A stretch of DNA of 64,000 bases from Azospirillum sp. 412522 (lineage in GTDB: Bacteria > Pseudomonadota > Alphaproteobacteria > Azospirillales > Azospirillaceae): assembly GCF_019805165.1 (NCBI RefSeq), contig NZ_RWIJ01000033.1, forward strand, positions 1 to 64,000. The letters are read 5' to 3'. The notes beneath the pieces are model-generated. The model searched no databases and had not been told where the DNA came from. It saw only the letters and a program-made list of their open reading frames with translations. Every line of letters begins with the position of its first letter. Position 1 is the first letter of the stretch. This document shows positions 1 to 8,542 of this stretch, piece by piece. The translations under genes and the position numbers were made by a program.

Positions 1-81
1 GGGGGGGAATGCGAGAATCCGGAACCGCATGGTTCCTTGCACCGCCCCTCACCCTTCCCACCGCTTCGCGGCGGGCCCCTT

Positions 82-104
82 CCCTCTCCCGGGACGGGAG
101 AGGG
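82..104. other. Stem-loop in the leader upstream of xylF
   Basis: Nine-base perfect inverted repeat (CCCTCTCCC / GGGAGAGGG) with a five-base loop, about 75 bases before the xylF start. No T-run follows, so it is not a classic terminator. It could end the preceding gene's transcript, act in the xylF leader, or be chance in GC-rich DNA. The rest of 1-180 holds only the xylF ribosome binding site (AAGGAGG near 168). Confidence 0.4.
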
Positions 105-180
105 AGGTGATCCCCGCTCCACTGCTTCCGTCGATCAACAAGGCCGCCATGACCGGACGGCCACATAAGGAGGAAACACG

Positions 181-1239
181 ATGAAGCACCGCCTCACCGC
201 TACCGCCGCCGGCCTGTTCCTGACGCTGGCCGCCGCGACCACCATGACCTCGACGGCGGCGCTGGCCGCCGGCGCCACCGTCGGCGTGTCCTGGTCCAAC
301 TTCCAGGAGGAGCGCTGGAAGACCGACGAGGCGGCGATCAAGGCCGTGATCGAGAAGGCCGGCGGCAAATACCTGTCGGCCGACGCGCAGTCCTCGCCGG
401 CCAAGCAGCTGTCGGACATCGAATCGCTGATCTCCCGCGGCGCCAACGCGCTGATCATCCTGGCCCAGGACAGCGACGCCATCCGCCCGGCGGTGGAGAA
501 GGCGGCGGCCGAAGGCATCCCGGTCGTCGGCTACGACCGGCTGATCGAGATCCCGTCGGCCTTCTACATCACCTTCGACAATAAGGAGGTCGGCCGGCTC
601 CAGGCGCGCAGCGTCTTCGCGATGAAGCCGAAGGGCAACTACGCCTTCATCAAGGGCAGCTCCACCGATCCCAACGCCGACTTCCTGTTCGCCGGCCAGA
701 TGGAGGTGCTGAAGGCCGCGATGGACCGCGGCGACGTGAAGAACGTCGGCGAGGCCTACACCGACAAGTGGCTGCCGGCCATCGCCCAGCAGAACATGGA
801 GCAGATCCTGACCAAGAACGGCAACAAGGTCGATGCCGTGGTCGCCTCCAACGACGGCACCGCCGGCGGCGCCGTCGCCGCGCTGGCGGCGCAGGGGCTG
901 GCGGGGACCGTGCCGGTGTCGGGCCAGGACGGCGACAAGGCGGCGCTGAACCGCATCGCGCTCGGCACCCAGACGGTCTCGGTTTGGAAGGACGCCCGTG
1001 AACTCGGCCGCCGCGCCGCCGAGATCGCCATGGAGCTGGCCGGCGGCAAGAAGATGACCGACGTCGCCGGCGCCACCACCTTCGACGGCGGCCCGAAGAA
1101 GCAGAAGATGACGTCGCTGTTCCTCACCCCCATCGCCATCACCAAGGACAATCTCGGCCAGGTGATCGACGCCGGCTGGGTCACCAAGGACGTGGTCTGC
1201 CAGGGCGTGAAGCCCGGCAGCGTCAAGGCCTGCAACTGA
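181..1239 (+). CDS. xylF: D-xylose ABC transporter substrate-binding protein XylF
   Basis: Periplasmic binding protein of the ribose/xylose class (type-1 periplasmic fold), 352 aa, that would capture D-xylose for import. An N-terminal signal peptide of about 29 residues ends in ALAA. Typical XylF blocks follow: GVSWSNFQEERWKTD near residue 34, SDIESLISRGANALIILAQD, VGYDRLI, and SNDGTAGGAVAAL with SGQDGD. An AAGGAGG site sits 5-12 bases before the ATG. The permease start overlaps the stop by one base, so the three genes form a translationally coupled operon. Family assignment is strong; xylose as the sugar is inferred from family resemblance. Confidence 0.9.
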   Translation: MKHRLTATAAGLFLTLAAATTMTSTAALAAGATVGVSWSNFQEERWKTDEAAIKAVIEKAGGKYLSADAQSSPAKQLSDIESLISRGANALIILAQDSDAIRPAVEKAAAEGIPVVGYDRLIEIPSAFYITFDNKEVGRLQARSVFAMKPKGNYAFIKGSSTDPNADFLFAGQMEVLKAAMDRGDVKNVGEAYTDKWLPAIAQQNMEQILTKNGNKVDAVVASNDGTAGGAVAALAAQGLAGTVPVSGQDGDKAALNRIALGTQTVSVWKDARELGRRAAEIAMELAGGKKMTDVAGATTFDGGPKKQKMTSLFLTPIAITKDNLGQVIDAGWVTKDVVCQGVKPGSVKACN

Positions 1240-2561
1240 TGGCGGAGCCGTCCACCACCCTGTCCCCGGCGCCTTCCTCGGAAGCACCGGCCGGACGGCG
1301 GGCCGGCCTCGGCGACGCCCTGCGCGCGCTGGAGCTGGACACCCGCATGGTCGGGATGATCGGGGCGCTGGCCATCGTCTGGATCGGCTTCGACATCCTG
1401 ACCGGCGGCGCCTTCCTGACCCCGCGCAACCTGTGGAACCTGTCGGTGCAGACCGCGTCCGTCGCCGTGATGGCGACGGGCATGGTCCTGGTCATCGTCA
1501 CCCGCAACATCGACCTGTCGGTGGGTTCCATCCTGGGCTTCACCGGCATGGTGGTGGGCGTGCTCCAGGCCCGCATCCTGCCGGAACTGTGGGGCTTCGA
1601 GCATCCGCTCACCTGGGTGGTGGCGGTCCTGGCGGCGATCGCCGTCGGCGGGGCGGTGGGGGCGGTGCAGGGGGCCGTCATCGCCTATCTCGGCGTGTCG
1701 TCCTTCATCGTCACGCTGGGCGGGCTGCTGGTCTGGCGCGGGGCGGCGTGGTGGGTGACCACCGGCCAGACGGTGGCGCCGATGGACGGCCTGTTCAAAC
1801 GGCTGGGCGGCGGGTTCGAGGGCGCCATCGGCGCCGGGCCGAGCTGGGTGGTCGGCATCGCCGCCATCCTGCTGTCGGTCGCCGCCATCCTGGTGACGCG
1901 GCGGCGCCGGGCCGGCTTCGGCTTCCCCGTCCGGCCGCTGTGGGCGGAGGGGGTGGTGATCCTGCTGGTCGCCGCCGCCATCGCCGGCGCGGTGCTGGTG
2001 GTCAATTCCTACCCGCTCCCCATCCCGGTGGTCCGGCGGATGATGGAGACGCAGGGGATGTCCACCGACGGCGGGCTGCCCTTCGTCGCCCACGGCTTCG
2101 CCATCCCGGTGCTGATGGCGGTGGCGGTGGGGGTGGGAATGACCTTCCTGTCGCGGCGCACCCGCTTCGGCCGCTATGTCTTCGCCATCGGCGGCAATCC
2201 CGAAGCGGCGGAACTGTCGGGCATCAACACCAAGCGGGTGATGGTGATGGTGTTCGGGCTGATGGGGGCGCTGTGCGGCCTGTCCGCCTGCATCGCCACC
2301 GCCCGGCTGAACGCCGCCACCAACGCCAACGGCACGCTGGACGAGCTGTACGTCATCGCCGCGGCGATCATCGGCGGCACCTCGATGGCCGGCGGCGTCG
2401 GCACCATCCTGGGGGCGATGCTGGGGGCCATGGTGATGCAGTCGCTGCAGTCCGGCATGGTGCTGCTGGGGGTGGACGCGCCGATGCAGAACATCGTCGT
2501 CGGCCTCGTCCTGGTCGCCGCGGTCTATGTCGACACGCTCTATCGCAGGGGGTTGAAATGA
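1239..2561 (+). CDS. xylH: Xylose-type sugar ABC transporter permease XylH
   Basis: Inner-membrane permease of the RbsC/XylH family, 440 aa, somewhat longer than many relatives. Hydrophobic segments run through the length. Family motifs are visible: MVLVIVTRNIDLSVGSILG near residue 85, FIVTLGGLLVWRGAAWW, the cytoplasmic-loop motif GGNPEAAELSGIN, and GGTSMAGGVGTILGA near the C terminus. It starts at the last base of the xylF stop and ends in an ATGA overlap with the ATPase gene. It should form the channel of the XylFGH importer. Confidence 0.9.
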   Translation: MAEPSTTLSPAPSSEAPAGRRAGLGDALRALELDTRMVGMIGALAIVWIGFDILTGGAFLTPRNLWNLSVQTASVAVMATGMVLVIVTRNIDLSVGSILGFTGMVVGVLQARILPELWGFEHPLTWVVAVLAAIAVGGAVGAVQGAVIAYLGVSSFIVTLGGLLVWRGAAWWVTTGQTVAPMDGLFKRLGGGFEGAIGAGPSWVVGIAAILLSVAAILVTRRRRAGFGFPVRPLWAEGVVILLVAAAIAGAVLVVNSYPLPIPVVRRMMETQGMSTDGGLPFVAHGFAIPVLMAVAVGVGMTFLSRRTRFGRYVFAIGGNPEAAELSGINTKRVMVMVFGLMGALCGLSACIATARLNAATNANGTLDELYVIAAAIIGGTSMAGGVGTILGAMLGAMVMQSLQSGMVLLGVDAPMQNIVVGLVLVAAVYVDTLYRRGLK

Positions 2562-3355
2562 GCGGGCTTGCGATGGCGGTCCCAGCGGCCGCCCCGCTGG
2601 TGGAGATGCGCGACGTCTCCATCGCCTTCGGCGGCATCAAGGCGGTGGACAGCGTCAGCATCGACCTCTACCCCGGCGAGGTTGTCGGGCTGCTCGGCCA
2701 CAACGGTGCCGGCAAATCGACGCTGATCAAGATCCTGTCCGGCGCCTATGCCGCCGACCATGGCGAGATCCGGGTGAACGGCGAGCCGGTCCACATCGCC
2801 AGCCCGCGCGACGCCAAGCGCTGCGGCATCGAGACGATCTACCAGACGCTGGCGCTGGCCGACAATGTCGACGCCGCCGCCAACATCTTCCTGGGCCGCG
2901 AGAAGCTGACCGCCTGGGGCACGCTGGACGACCACGCGATGGAGGCGGAGGCGCGCAAGGTGATGGGCCGCCTCAACCCGCATTTCCGCCGCTTCAAGGA
3001 GCCGGTCAAGGCTCTGTCCGGCGGCCAGCGCCAGTCGGTCGCCATCGCCCGCGCCATCCATTTCGACGCCCGCGTCCTGATCATGGACGAGCCGACCGCG
3101 GCTTTGGGTCCCGCCGAGACCCAGCAGGTGGGCGAGCTGGTGAAGCAGCTCAAGCAGGAGGGGATCGGCATCTTCCTGATCTCCCACGACATCCATGACG
3201 TGTTCGACCTGGCCGACCGCATCCATGTGATGAAGAACGGCAAGCTGGTCGGCACCGCCCGCGTGTCCGACGTGACGAAGGACGAGGTGCTGGGGATGAT
3301 CATCCTCGGCAAATGCCCGCCGGGCGCCGTTCCCGGACCGGGCGCCGCCGCCTGA
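2558..3355 (+). CDS. xylG: Xylose-type sugar ABC transporter ATP-binding protein (single ABC domain)
   Basis: ATPase of the sugar importer, 265 aa. Walker A (GHNGAGKST) lies near residue 49, the signature is LSGGQRQSVAIARAI, Walker B is VLIMDEPTAALG, and the switch histidine is in LISHDIHDV. It has one ABC domain only, whereas E. coli XylG and RbsA carry two (about 500 aa). The short form resembles FrcA-type ATPases known from alphaproteobacteria, so it is probably complete and acts as a dimer. The start is fixed by the ATGA overlap with xylH. No xylose-metabolism gene follows; the next genes run the other way. Confidence 0.85.
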   Translation: MSGLAMAVPAAAPLVEMRDVSIAFGGIKAVDSVSIDLYPGEVVGLLGHNGAGKSTLIKILSGAYAADHGEIRVNGEPVHIASPRDAKRCGIETIYQTLALADNVDAAANIFLGREKLTAWGTLDDHAMEAEARKVMGRLNPHFRRFKEPVKALSGGQRQSVAIARAIHFDARVLIMDEPTAALGPAETQQVGELVKQLKQEGIGIFLISHDIHDVFDLADRIHVMKNGKLVGTARVSDVTKDEVLGMIILGKCPPGAVPGPGAAA

Positions 3356-3365
3356 CCGCCGCCCT

Positions 3366-4172
3366 TCACGAGGCGAGGCGGATGGCCTCCCGCCGCGGGG
3401 TTGCGGCCAGGACCGCCTCGTCATGCATCAGGTGCAGAACCTCCCGCTTGTAGCGCATGAAGTCGGGGGAGGTCAGGGCGTCCAGGTCGCGCGGACGCGG
3501 GATGTCGATGCTCAGCGACCGCTTGATGCGTCCCGGCCGCGCCGTCATCACATGCACGGCGTCGCCGAGGAAGATCGCCTCGTCGATGTCGTGGGTGATG
3601 AACAGGACCGTCTTGCGCCGTGCCTGCCAGACTTCCAGAAGCAGCTCCTGCATCAGCTGGCGGGTCTGGCTGTCGAGCGCGCCGAACGGCTCGTCCATCA
3701 GCAGGATGCGCGGGTCATTGGCGAGCGCCCGCGCCAGGGCCACCCGCTGGCGCATGCCGCCGGACAGCTCCTTGGGGAAGGAGCGCTCGAAGCCGGAAAG
3801 CCCGACCGCGCGGATCAGGTCGTCGGCGATGTCCTCGCACTCCGCCTTCGGCAGCCCCTTCAGCTTCGGCCCGAACATCACGTTCTCGCGCACGCTCAGC
3901 CAGGGGAACAGGGTGTAGCTCTGGAACACCATGCCGCGGTCGGCCGAGGGGCCGGCGATCGGCTGGCCGTCCAGCGCCATGCTGCCGGAGGTCGGCGTCT
4001 CCAGCCCGGCGACGAGGCGCAGCAGGGTGGATTTGCCGCATCCGGACGGACCCACGATCACCGCGAAGGTGTCGTGGGCGACCCGCAGCGAGACATCGTC
4101 GAGGGCCGTCACCTCCGGCTTGCCCTTGGGCTTGAAGCGGACGGTGACGTGGTCGAGGGCGAGCAGGCTCAT
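3366..4172 (-). CDS. NitT/TauT-type ABC transporter ATP-binding protein
   Basis: SsuB/TauB-like ATPase, 268 aa. Walker A (GPSGCGKST), Q-loop (MVFQSYTLFPW), signature (LSGGMRQRVALARAL), Walker B (ILLMDEPFGALD) and switch (FITHDIDEAIFLGD) are all present. It is the last gene of a minus-strand operon ureohydrolase - binding protein - permease - ATPase. A strong stem-loop lies in the 136-base gap before it. This family imports nitrate, sulfonates, taurine and other small N or S compounds; the linked ureohydrolase points to a guanidino compound or related amine here (inference). Confidence 0.85.
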   Translation of the reverse strand: MSLLALDHVTVRFKPKGKPEVTALDDVSLRVAHDTFAVIVGPSGCGKSTLLRLVAGLETPTSGSMALDGQPIAGPSADRGMVFQSYTLFPWLSVRENVMFGPKLKGLPKAECEDIADDLIRAVGLSGFERSFPKELSGGMRQRVALARALANDPRILLMDEPFGALDSQTRQLMQELLLEVWQARRKTVLFITHDIDEAIFLGDAVHVMTARPGRIKRSLSIDIPRPRDLDALTSPDFMRYKREVLHLMHDEAVLAATPRREAIRLAS

Positions 4173-4272
4173 CGGGCGCTCCTAATACGCGGTCGGAGGG
4201 GTTCTGACCGCTGCGTTCATAAGCCACGCAGGCTTCGCGCCTGCCGGCGCGCGCCCGCGGTCGCGGTCGATA

Positions 4273-4306
4273 CCGGGTTCGGAAAGTCAGAACTTTCTGA
4301 ACCCGG
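4273..4306 (-). other. Intra-operon stem-loop between permease and ATPase genes
   Basis: Fifteen-base inverted repeat (arms 4273-4287 and 4292-4306) with one mismatch and a four-base loop. It lies just after the permease stop on the minus strand. There is no clear U-tract, so it may be an mRNA-stabilising or processing hairpin that sets a lower level of the downstream ATPase rather than a terminator. Confidence 0.5.
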
Positions 4307-4308
4307 CA

Positions 4309-5103
4309 CTACAGATCGGCGGACCAGGACAGCAGGCGCTGGCGCAGCAGTTTGAAGAGGAAGTCGGTGATCAGCCCCAGGACGCCGATGGTGAAGACGC
4401 CCAGCAGGATCACGTCGGTGAACAGGCCGCGCATGGCGTTGAGGATCATGTAGCCCAGCCCGCTGTCGGCGGCGACCAGTTCCGCCACCACCAGATAGGT
4501 CCAGGCCCAGCCCATGGTGACGCGCAGGGTGTCCATCACGCCGGGCATGCAGGCCGGAAACAGGATGCGCTGCACCACCTGCCGGCGGCTGGCGCCCAGC
4601 GTGTAGGCGCAGTCGATCAGATCCTTCGACACCCGGGCCGACACGTCGGAGATCAGGATCAATTGCTGGAAGAAGGTGCCGAGAAAGATCACCATGATCT
4701 TCTGTTCGATGCCGATGCCGATCCACAGGATCAGCAGAGGGATCAAAGCCGACACCGGGATATAGCGCATGAAGCCGGTGATCGGCTCGATCGCCGCCTG
4801 CACGGCCCGGAAGCTGCCCATCAGGATGCCGAGCGGCACCGCCGGGATGGAGGCCAGCAGGAAGCCCGACAGGATGACGGTCAGGCTCGACCCGATGTGG
4901 CGGAACAGCGACAGGTCGCCGATCCGCTTGACCCCGGCGGCCAGCACCTTGTCCGGCGCCGCCAGGAAGTCGGGGGGCGTGAAGCCGCCATAGGTGAGCA
5001 GGCACCAGAAGCCGAGCAGGACGCCGACGGAGCCTGCGCCGAGCGCCAGCGCGGCGCCGCGCGGGATATCGACTTTCGGTGCGAACAGGGAACGGGTCGA
5101 CAT
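4309..5103 (-). CDS. NitT/TauT-type ABC transporter permease
   Basis: Inner-membrane permease of the SsuC/TauC family, 264 aa, with about six hydrophobic segments. The EAA-type coupling loop is seen as DCAYTLGASRRQVVQRILFP followed by a membrane segment and a C-terminal TM pair. ATG at 5103 is chosen because GGAG lies about 8 bases upstream; a GTG at 5124 in the same frame overlaps the binding-protein stop and lacks a comparable site. It partners the binding protein (5121-6125) and the ATPase (3366-4172). Confidence 0.85.
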   Translation of the reverse strand: MSTRSLFAPKVDIPRGAALALGAGSVGVLLGFWCLLTYGGFTPPDFLAAPDKVLAAGVKRIGDLSLFRHIGSSLTVILSGFLLASIPAVPLGILMGSFRAVQAAIEPITGFMRYIPVSALIPLLILWIGIGIEQKIMVIFLGTFFQQLILISDVSARVSKDLIDCAYTLGASRRQVVQRILFPACMPGVMDTLRVTMGWAWTYLVVAELVAADSGLGYMILNAMRGLFTDVILLGVFTIGVLGLITDFLFKLLRQRLLSWSADL

Positions 5104-5120
5104 GGTGCCTGCTCCGCGGG

Positions 5121-6125
5121 TCACTTGACGATGCCGGTGGCGACCATGGCGGCCGGGTCGGCGTCGAGCTTGAACAGGCCGGCCGCCTCGCCGAGCGTCC
5201 TGGCATTGGCGATGGTGGCGACGATCCCGGCGGGGTTGGCCGGATCCATGAAGGCGGCGTTCATCGCGGTATCGTAGAAGGCGATGCCGGCGCGGGTCTC
5301 GGCGAACACCGCCGGGTCCTCCAGCCAGCCGCCGACTCCCTTCGCCATGATGGCGTCGGCGTCCTTCTCATGAGCCTTCTGCCAGTCGACCGCCTTGCTC
5401 CAGGCGCGGTAGAGCGCGATCATTTCCGGCCGGCGGGCCTCCAGCTTGCCCTTCGTCGTCACCATCACGTCGGTGATCAGCCCGGGCTTGGCCCGGCTGT
5501 CGACCAGCAGAGCGCCGTGCGGCGTGGCCTTGCCGCGGCTGAGCCAGGGCTCCCAGGTCACGGCGGCGTCGACCTTACCGGCGACGAAGGCGGCACCGGC
5601 ATCGCCGGCCGTCATGTTCAGCGCCTCGACGTCCTTGACGCTCAGTCCGGCGTCCTTCAGCAGCACGCTCAGGAAGAACTGCGAGACCGAGCCTTCGGTG
5701 AAGGCGACCTTCTTGCCCTTCAGCCCGGCGATGTCCTTGATCGCCTTGTTGGCGACGATGCCATCGCCGCCGCGGCTGTCATCGACGGCGAACAGGTAGG
5801 TCAGCGGACGGTCGGCCGAAGTGAAGCCGAGCACCGCGTCCACCGTCGTCACCGCGACGTCGATGCGGCCGGCGGCCAGCGCCGGCATGCGGGTCTTGAC
5901 GTCCTCCATCAGCACCAGCTTGACGTCGAGCCCCTCGTCCTTGAAGAACCCCTTCTCCTTGGCGATGTAGAGCGGGCCGTAGCCGACCCAGGTCGAATGG
6001 GCGACGGTCAGCTCGGCCGCCGACGCGCCGGAGGCGAGGCCGCCGACGGCGGCGGACGCAAGACCGCCGAACGCGGCGAGAAGGGCGAGGGCCGGTCCGC
6101 GAAGTCGCGACAGGAACTGCTTCAT
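5121..6125 (-). CDS. NitT/TauT-type ABC transporter substrate-binding protein
   Basis: Periplasmic binding protein of the SsuA/TauA/NMT1-like fold, 334 aa. A long Ala/Gly-rich signal peptide ends near residue 37 (ASAAEL). The mature protein starts LTVAHSTWVGYGPLYIAKEK, the family's usual entry, followed by GRIDVAVTTVDAVLGF and AVTWEPWLSRG. It lies 25 bases after the ureohydrolase gene and 17 bases before the permease, so one transcript is likely. Substrate is not readable from sequence; the operon suggests a nitrogen compound hydrolysed by the adjacent enzyme. Confidence 0.85.
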   Translation of the reverse strand: MKQFLSRLRGPALALLAAFGGLASAAVGGLASGASAAELTVAHSTWVGYGPLYIAKEKGFFKDEGLDVKLVLMEDVKTRMPALAAGRIDVAVTTVDAVLGFTSADRPLTYLFAVDDSRGGDGIVANKAIKDIAGLKGKKVAFTEGSVSQFFLSVLLKDAGLSVKDVEALNMTAGDAGAAFVAGKVDAAVTWEPWLSRGKATPHGALLVDSRAKPGLITDVMVTTKGKLEARRPEMIALYRAWSKAVDWQKAHEKDADAIMAKGVGGWLEDPAVFAETRAGIAFYDTAMNAAFMDPANPAGIVATIANARTLGEAAGLFKLDADPAAMVATGIVK

Positions 6126-6150
6126 GCTTCGGTCTCTCTTTGAAGGGCGT

Positions 6151-7200
6151 TCAGGCGGGACGGGCGCCACGGCGGAGCGTGGCGGGGGAGGCGGCGAGCA
6201 CGCAGAGCAGCTCGTACATCATCGAGATGCCGACCCAGGCGGTGCCGCCCGACGGGTCGAAGGGCGGCGAGACCTCCACGAGGTCGGCGCCGACGAGGGT
6301 GAGGCCGGACAGCATCCGCACCATGCGCTGCGCCTCGCGGGTGGTCAGGCCGCCGATCTCCGGGGTGCCGGTGCCGGGCGCGAAGGACGGGTCGATGCAG
6401 TCGATGTCGAAGCTCGCATAGGTGGGGCCGTCGCCGACGATGGCGCGCGCCTCCTCCATGACGGCGGCGATGCCGCGGTCTTCGACCTCCTCGATGCGGA
6501 TGATCCGCACCCCCTGCTCCAGCCCCCAGGCGACGTCGGCGCCGTCATACATCGTGCCCCGGATGCCGATCTGGACGGTGCGGCGGGGATCGAGATAGCC
6601 GTCCTCGATGGCGCGGCGGAACGGCGTGCCGTGGGTGTATCTGAAGCCGCCGAAGTAATTGTCGAACAGGTCGGTGTGCGCGTCGAAATGGATCATCCCG
6701 AGCGGCCCGTCCACCGCCAGCGCCTTCAGGATGGGATAGGAGACCAGATGGTCGCCGCCGGCGCTGAGCGGGGCGATCCCGCGGCTCTTCAGCGTGCCGT
6801 AGAAGCCGGCAATGCGGTCGAGCGCGTCGGCGACGTCGGCCGGATTGACCGGAGAGTCGCCGAGGTCGGCGACGTTGCGCAGGCTGAACGGGTTCATGCC
6901 CGTCACCGGATGGACCGGCCGGATCATGGTCGAGAGGTCGCGCAGCTGGCGGGGACCGTGGCGGGTGCCGGGCCGGTTGGTGGTGCCGCCGTCCCAGGGG
7001 ACGCCGACGATGGCGATGTCCACCTCGGCGGTGGCCGGGTCGTCGAGCCCGAGATAGGGCAGGCGCATGAAGCTCGGCAGCCCGGCATAGCGCGGCAGGT
7101 CGAAGGCCGACACCGGCTGGAAGAATGTCGGCGACGCATCGGACAGGGGCCGTTCGCCAAGCTGTCCGCCAGACTGTCCACCGTCGGATTTGAAGGGCAT
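6151..7200 (-). CDS. Ureohydrolase (agmatinase/guanidinobutyrase family)
   Basis: Binuclear-metal hydrolase that splits a guanidino group to urea plus an amine, 349 aa. Metal ligands are intact: H151 in GGDH, D173/H175/D177 in HFDAHTD, and D265/D267 in SFDIDCID. GTGTPEIGGL near 276-284 also fits agmatinase-like members. ATG at 7200 is chosen over upstream in-frame codons because those lie in the divergent promoter. It is the first gene of an operon with a NitT/TauT-type importer and is divergent from a LysR gene, an arrangement reminiscent of gbuA with its LysR regulator in Pseudomonas. Agmatine, 4-guanidinobutyrate, guanidine and similar substrates all remain possible. Confidence 0.85.
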   Translation of the reverse strand: MPFKSDGGQSGGQLGERPLSDASPTFFQPVSAFDLPRYAGLPSFMRLPYLGLDDPATAEVDIAIVGVPWDGGTTNRPGTRHGPRQLRDLSTMIRPVHPVTGMNPFSLRNVADLGDSPVNPADVADALDRIAGFYGTLKSRGIAPLSAGGDHLVSYPILKALAVDGPLGMIHFDAHTDLFDNYFGGFRYTHGTPFRRAIEDGYLDPRRTVQIGIRGTMYDGADVAWGLEQGVRIIRIEEVEDRGIAAVMEEARAIVGDGPTYASFDIDCIDPSFAPGTGTPEIGGLTTREAQRMVRMLSGLTLVGADLVEVSPPFDPSGGTAWVGISMMYELLCVLAASPATLRRGARPA

Positions 7201-7309
7201 CGCGGTCTCCGCAGGGGGCAGGGGATTGGATGACCGCAACGTTGCCACAGGACGAAACGTCCAATAATATCGAAGTTCGAACCTGAACGTCCGACAAAGC
7301 CAACGTAAG
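7201..7309. promoter_or_regulatory. Divergent promoter between ureohydrolase operon and LysR gene
   Basis: A 109-base gap, more AT-rich than its surroundings (CCAATAATATCG near 7261). It holds the palindrome GTTCGAAC (7275-7282) and a repeated AACGTCC. A LysR-type binding site would be expected here. The exact operator is inference. Confidence 0.5.
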
Positions 7310-8230
7310 ATGCAGCCCAGCCTGCCGCCGCTCAGCGACATCGACCTGCGTCAGCTCCGCATCTTCCGGACGGTGGTGGAGAACAACGGCTTCACCCAGG
7401 CGCAAGGAGAACTCGGCATCTCGCGCTCCACCATCAGCGCGCAGATGGCGGCGCTCGAAACACGGCTCGGGCTGACGCTGTGCCGGCGCGGGCGGTCGGG
7501 CTTCTCGCTGACCGAGCACGGCCAGAAGATCTATGCGGAGACCATCAAGTTCTTCGCGGCGATGGACAATTTCCGCACAGAGGTTGGCGCCATGCGCGGC
7601 CGGCTGGTCGGGGAGCTGCGCATCGGCGTCGTCGACGCGGTGGTCGAGAATCCGAACTGTGCGCTGGACCGGGCGATCGCCGTCTTCAACGAACGGGTGC
7701 CGGACGTCCATCTGACGCTGATGATCGTTTCACCCAACCAGATCGAGACCGAACTGCTCAGCCGGCAGATGCAGATCGCCATCGTGCCGAACCAGCCGAT
7801 GAACGGCGCCGTCCAGTTGCAGCAACTGTTCCATGAGGAGCAGAACCTGTTCTGCGGCGCCCGCCATCCGCTGTTCACGGCGGACGCCCCGCGCGTCTCG
7901 CTGGAGCGGATCGCCGAACAGGCCTATGCGCGCCGCGGCTATGCCGTGGCGACGGCCTACAACACGCTGTTCAAGCATGCGCCCAGCGCCACCGCCTACA
8001 ACATGGAAGGGCAGGCCCATCTTGTCCTGAGCGGCCGCTTCGTCAGCTTCCTGCCGCGCCACTATGCCCAGCGCTGGGTCGACAGAGGCGAGATGCAGGC
8101 GTTGCGGCCCGATCTGCTCAGCTTCAAGATCGCGCTCTGCGTCGCCCATCTGCCGCAGAGCGTGTTGTCCCGGGTGGCGAAGGCTTTCCGCGACTGCCTG
8201 ATCGAAGCCCACACGCGAAAGCCGCGGTAA
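7310..8230 (+). CDS. LysR-family transcriptional regulator
   Basis: 306 aa. The N-terminal winged helix-turn-helix is seen at LRQLRIFRTVVENNGFTQAQ through ISRSTISAQMAALETRLG, followed by a LysR substrate-binding domain (GELRIGVVDAVVENPN onward). It is transcribed away from the ureohydrolase/ABC operon with a 109-base shared promoter, so it most likely controls that operon in response to its substrate. Nothing in the sequence identifies the ligand. Confidence 0.88.
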   Translation: MQPSLPPLSDIDLRQLRIFRTVVENNGFTQAQGELGISRSTISAQMAALETRLGLTLCRRGRSGFSLTEHGQKIYAETIKFFAAMDNFRTEVGAMRGRLVGELRIGVVDAVVENPNCALDRAIAVFNERVPDVHLTLMIVSPNQIETELLSRQMQIAIVPNQPMNGAVQLQQLFHEEQNLFCGARHPLFTADAPRVSLERIAEQAYARRGYAVATAYNTLFKHAPSATAYNMEGQAHLVLSGRFVSFLPRHYAQRWVDRGEMQALRPDLLSFKIALCVAHLPQSVLSRVAKAFRDCLIEAHTRKPR

Positions 8231-8390
8231 GGCCTGACGCAGGGAAATCGGGTGAAGCCGTAAGTTTCCTATATCAGGAAACTCGTCATCCCCGCCTCCG
8301 AGCTTGTGAAGAAATTGGGTACTCGCTGAGAGAGGCCTCAAGAAGTTTGAAGCGCGTCGCGTCCCATCGCATCGCATGCTTACCTCGGCC

Positions 8391-8474
8391 GTCATTCCCG
8401 CGAAGGTGGGAATCCAGCTTTTACAAGCAGGATCAATGGGTAAGCCTGGCTCCCCGCCTTCGCGGGGATGACGG
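8391..8474. repeat. REP-like inverted repeat pair A
   Basis: Two arms of the family GTCATTCCCGCGAAGG(C)GGGAATCCAG face each other (8391-8418 and 8446-8474), with about 28 bases between them. Each arm is itself a small palindrome. It fills the 312-base gap between the convergent LysR and PPOX genes (8231-8542), where I see no gene; a partial arm is also visible near 8285. The same unit recurs at 31269, 37811, 44061 and 49711. Confidence 0.8.
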
Positions 8475-8542
8475 GAACTCCTAGAACCAAGACTATGGTC
8501 CTTCACCCGATTGCCCTGAGGCCTGACGACCGCCCGGCGGCA

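Noticed and set aside
756..2093. Long minus-strand reading frame opposite xylF/xylH
   Set aside because: Composition is dominated by His, Asp, Gly, Arg and Gln, the signature of a GC-rich antisense shadow; no domain is recognisable and it crosses two well-supported genes.
8285..8310. Extra REP arm near the start of repeat A
   Set aside because: Only the GTCATCCCCGCCTCCG-like half is recognisable; too degenerate to annotate as a separate element.
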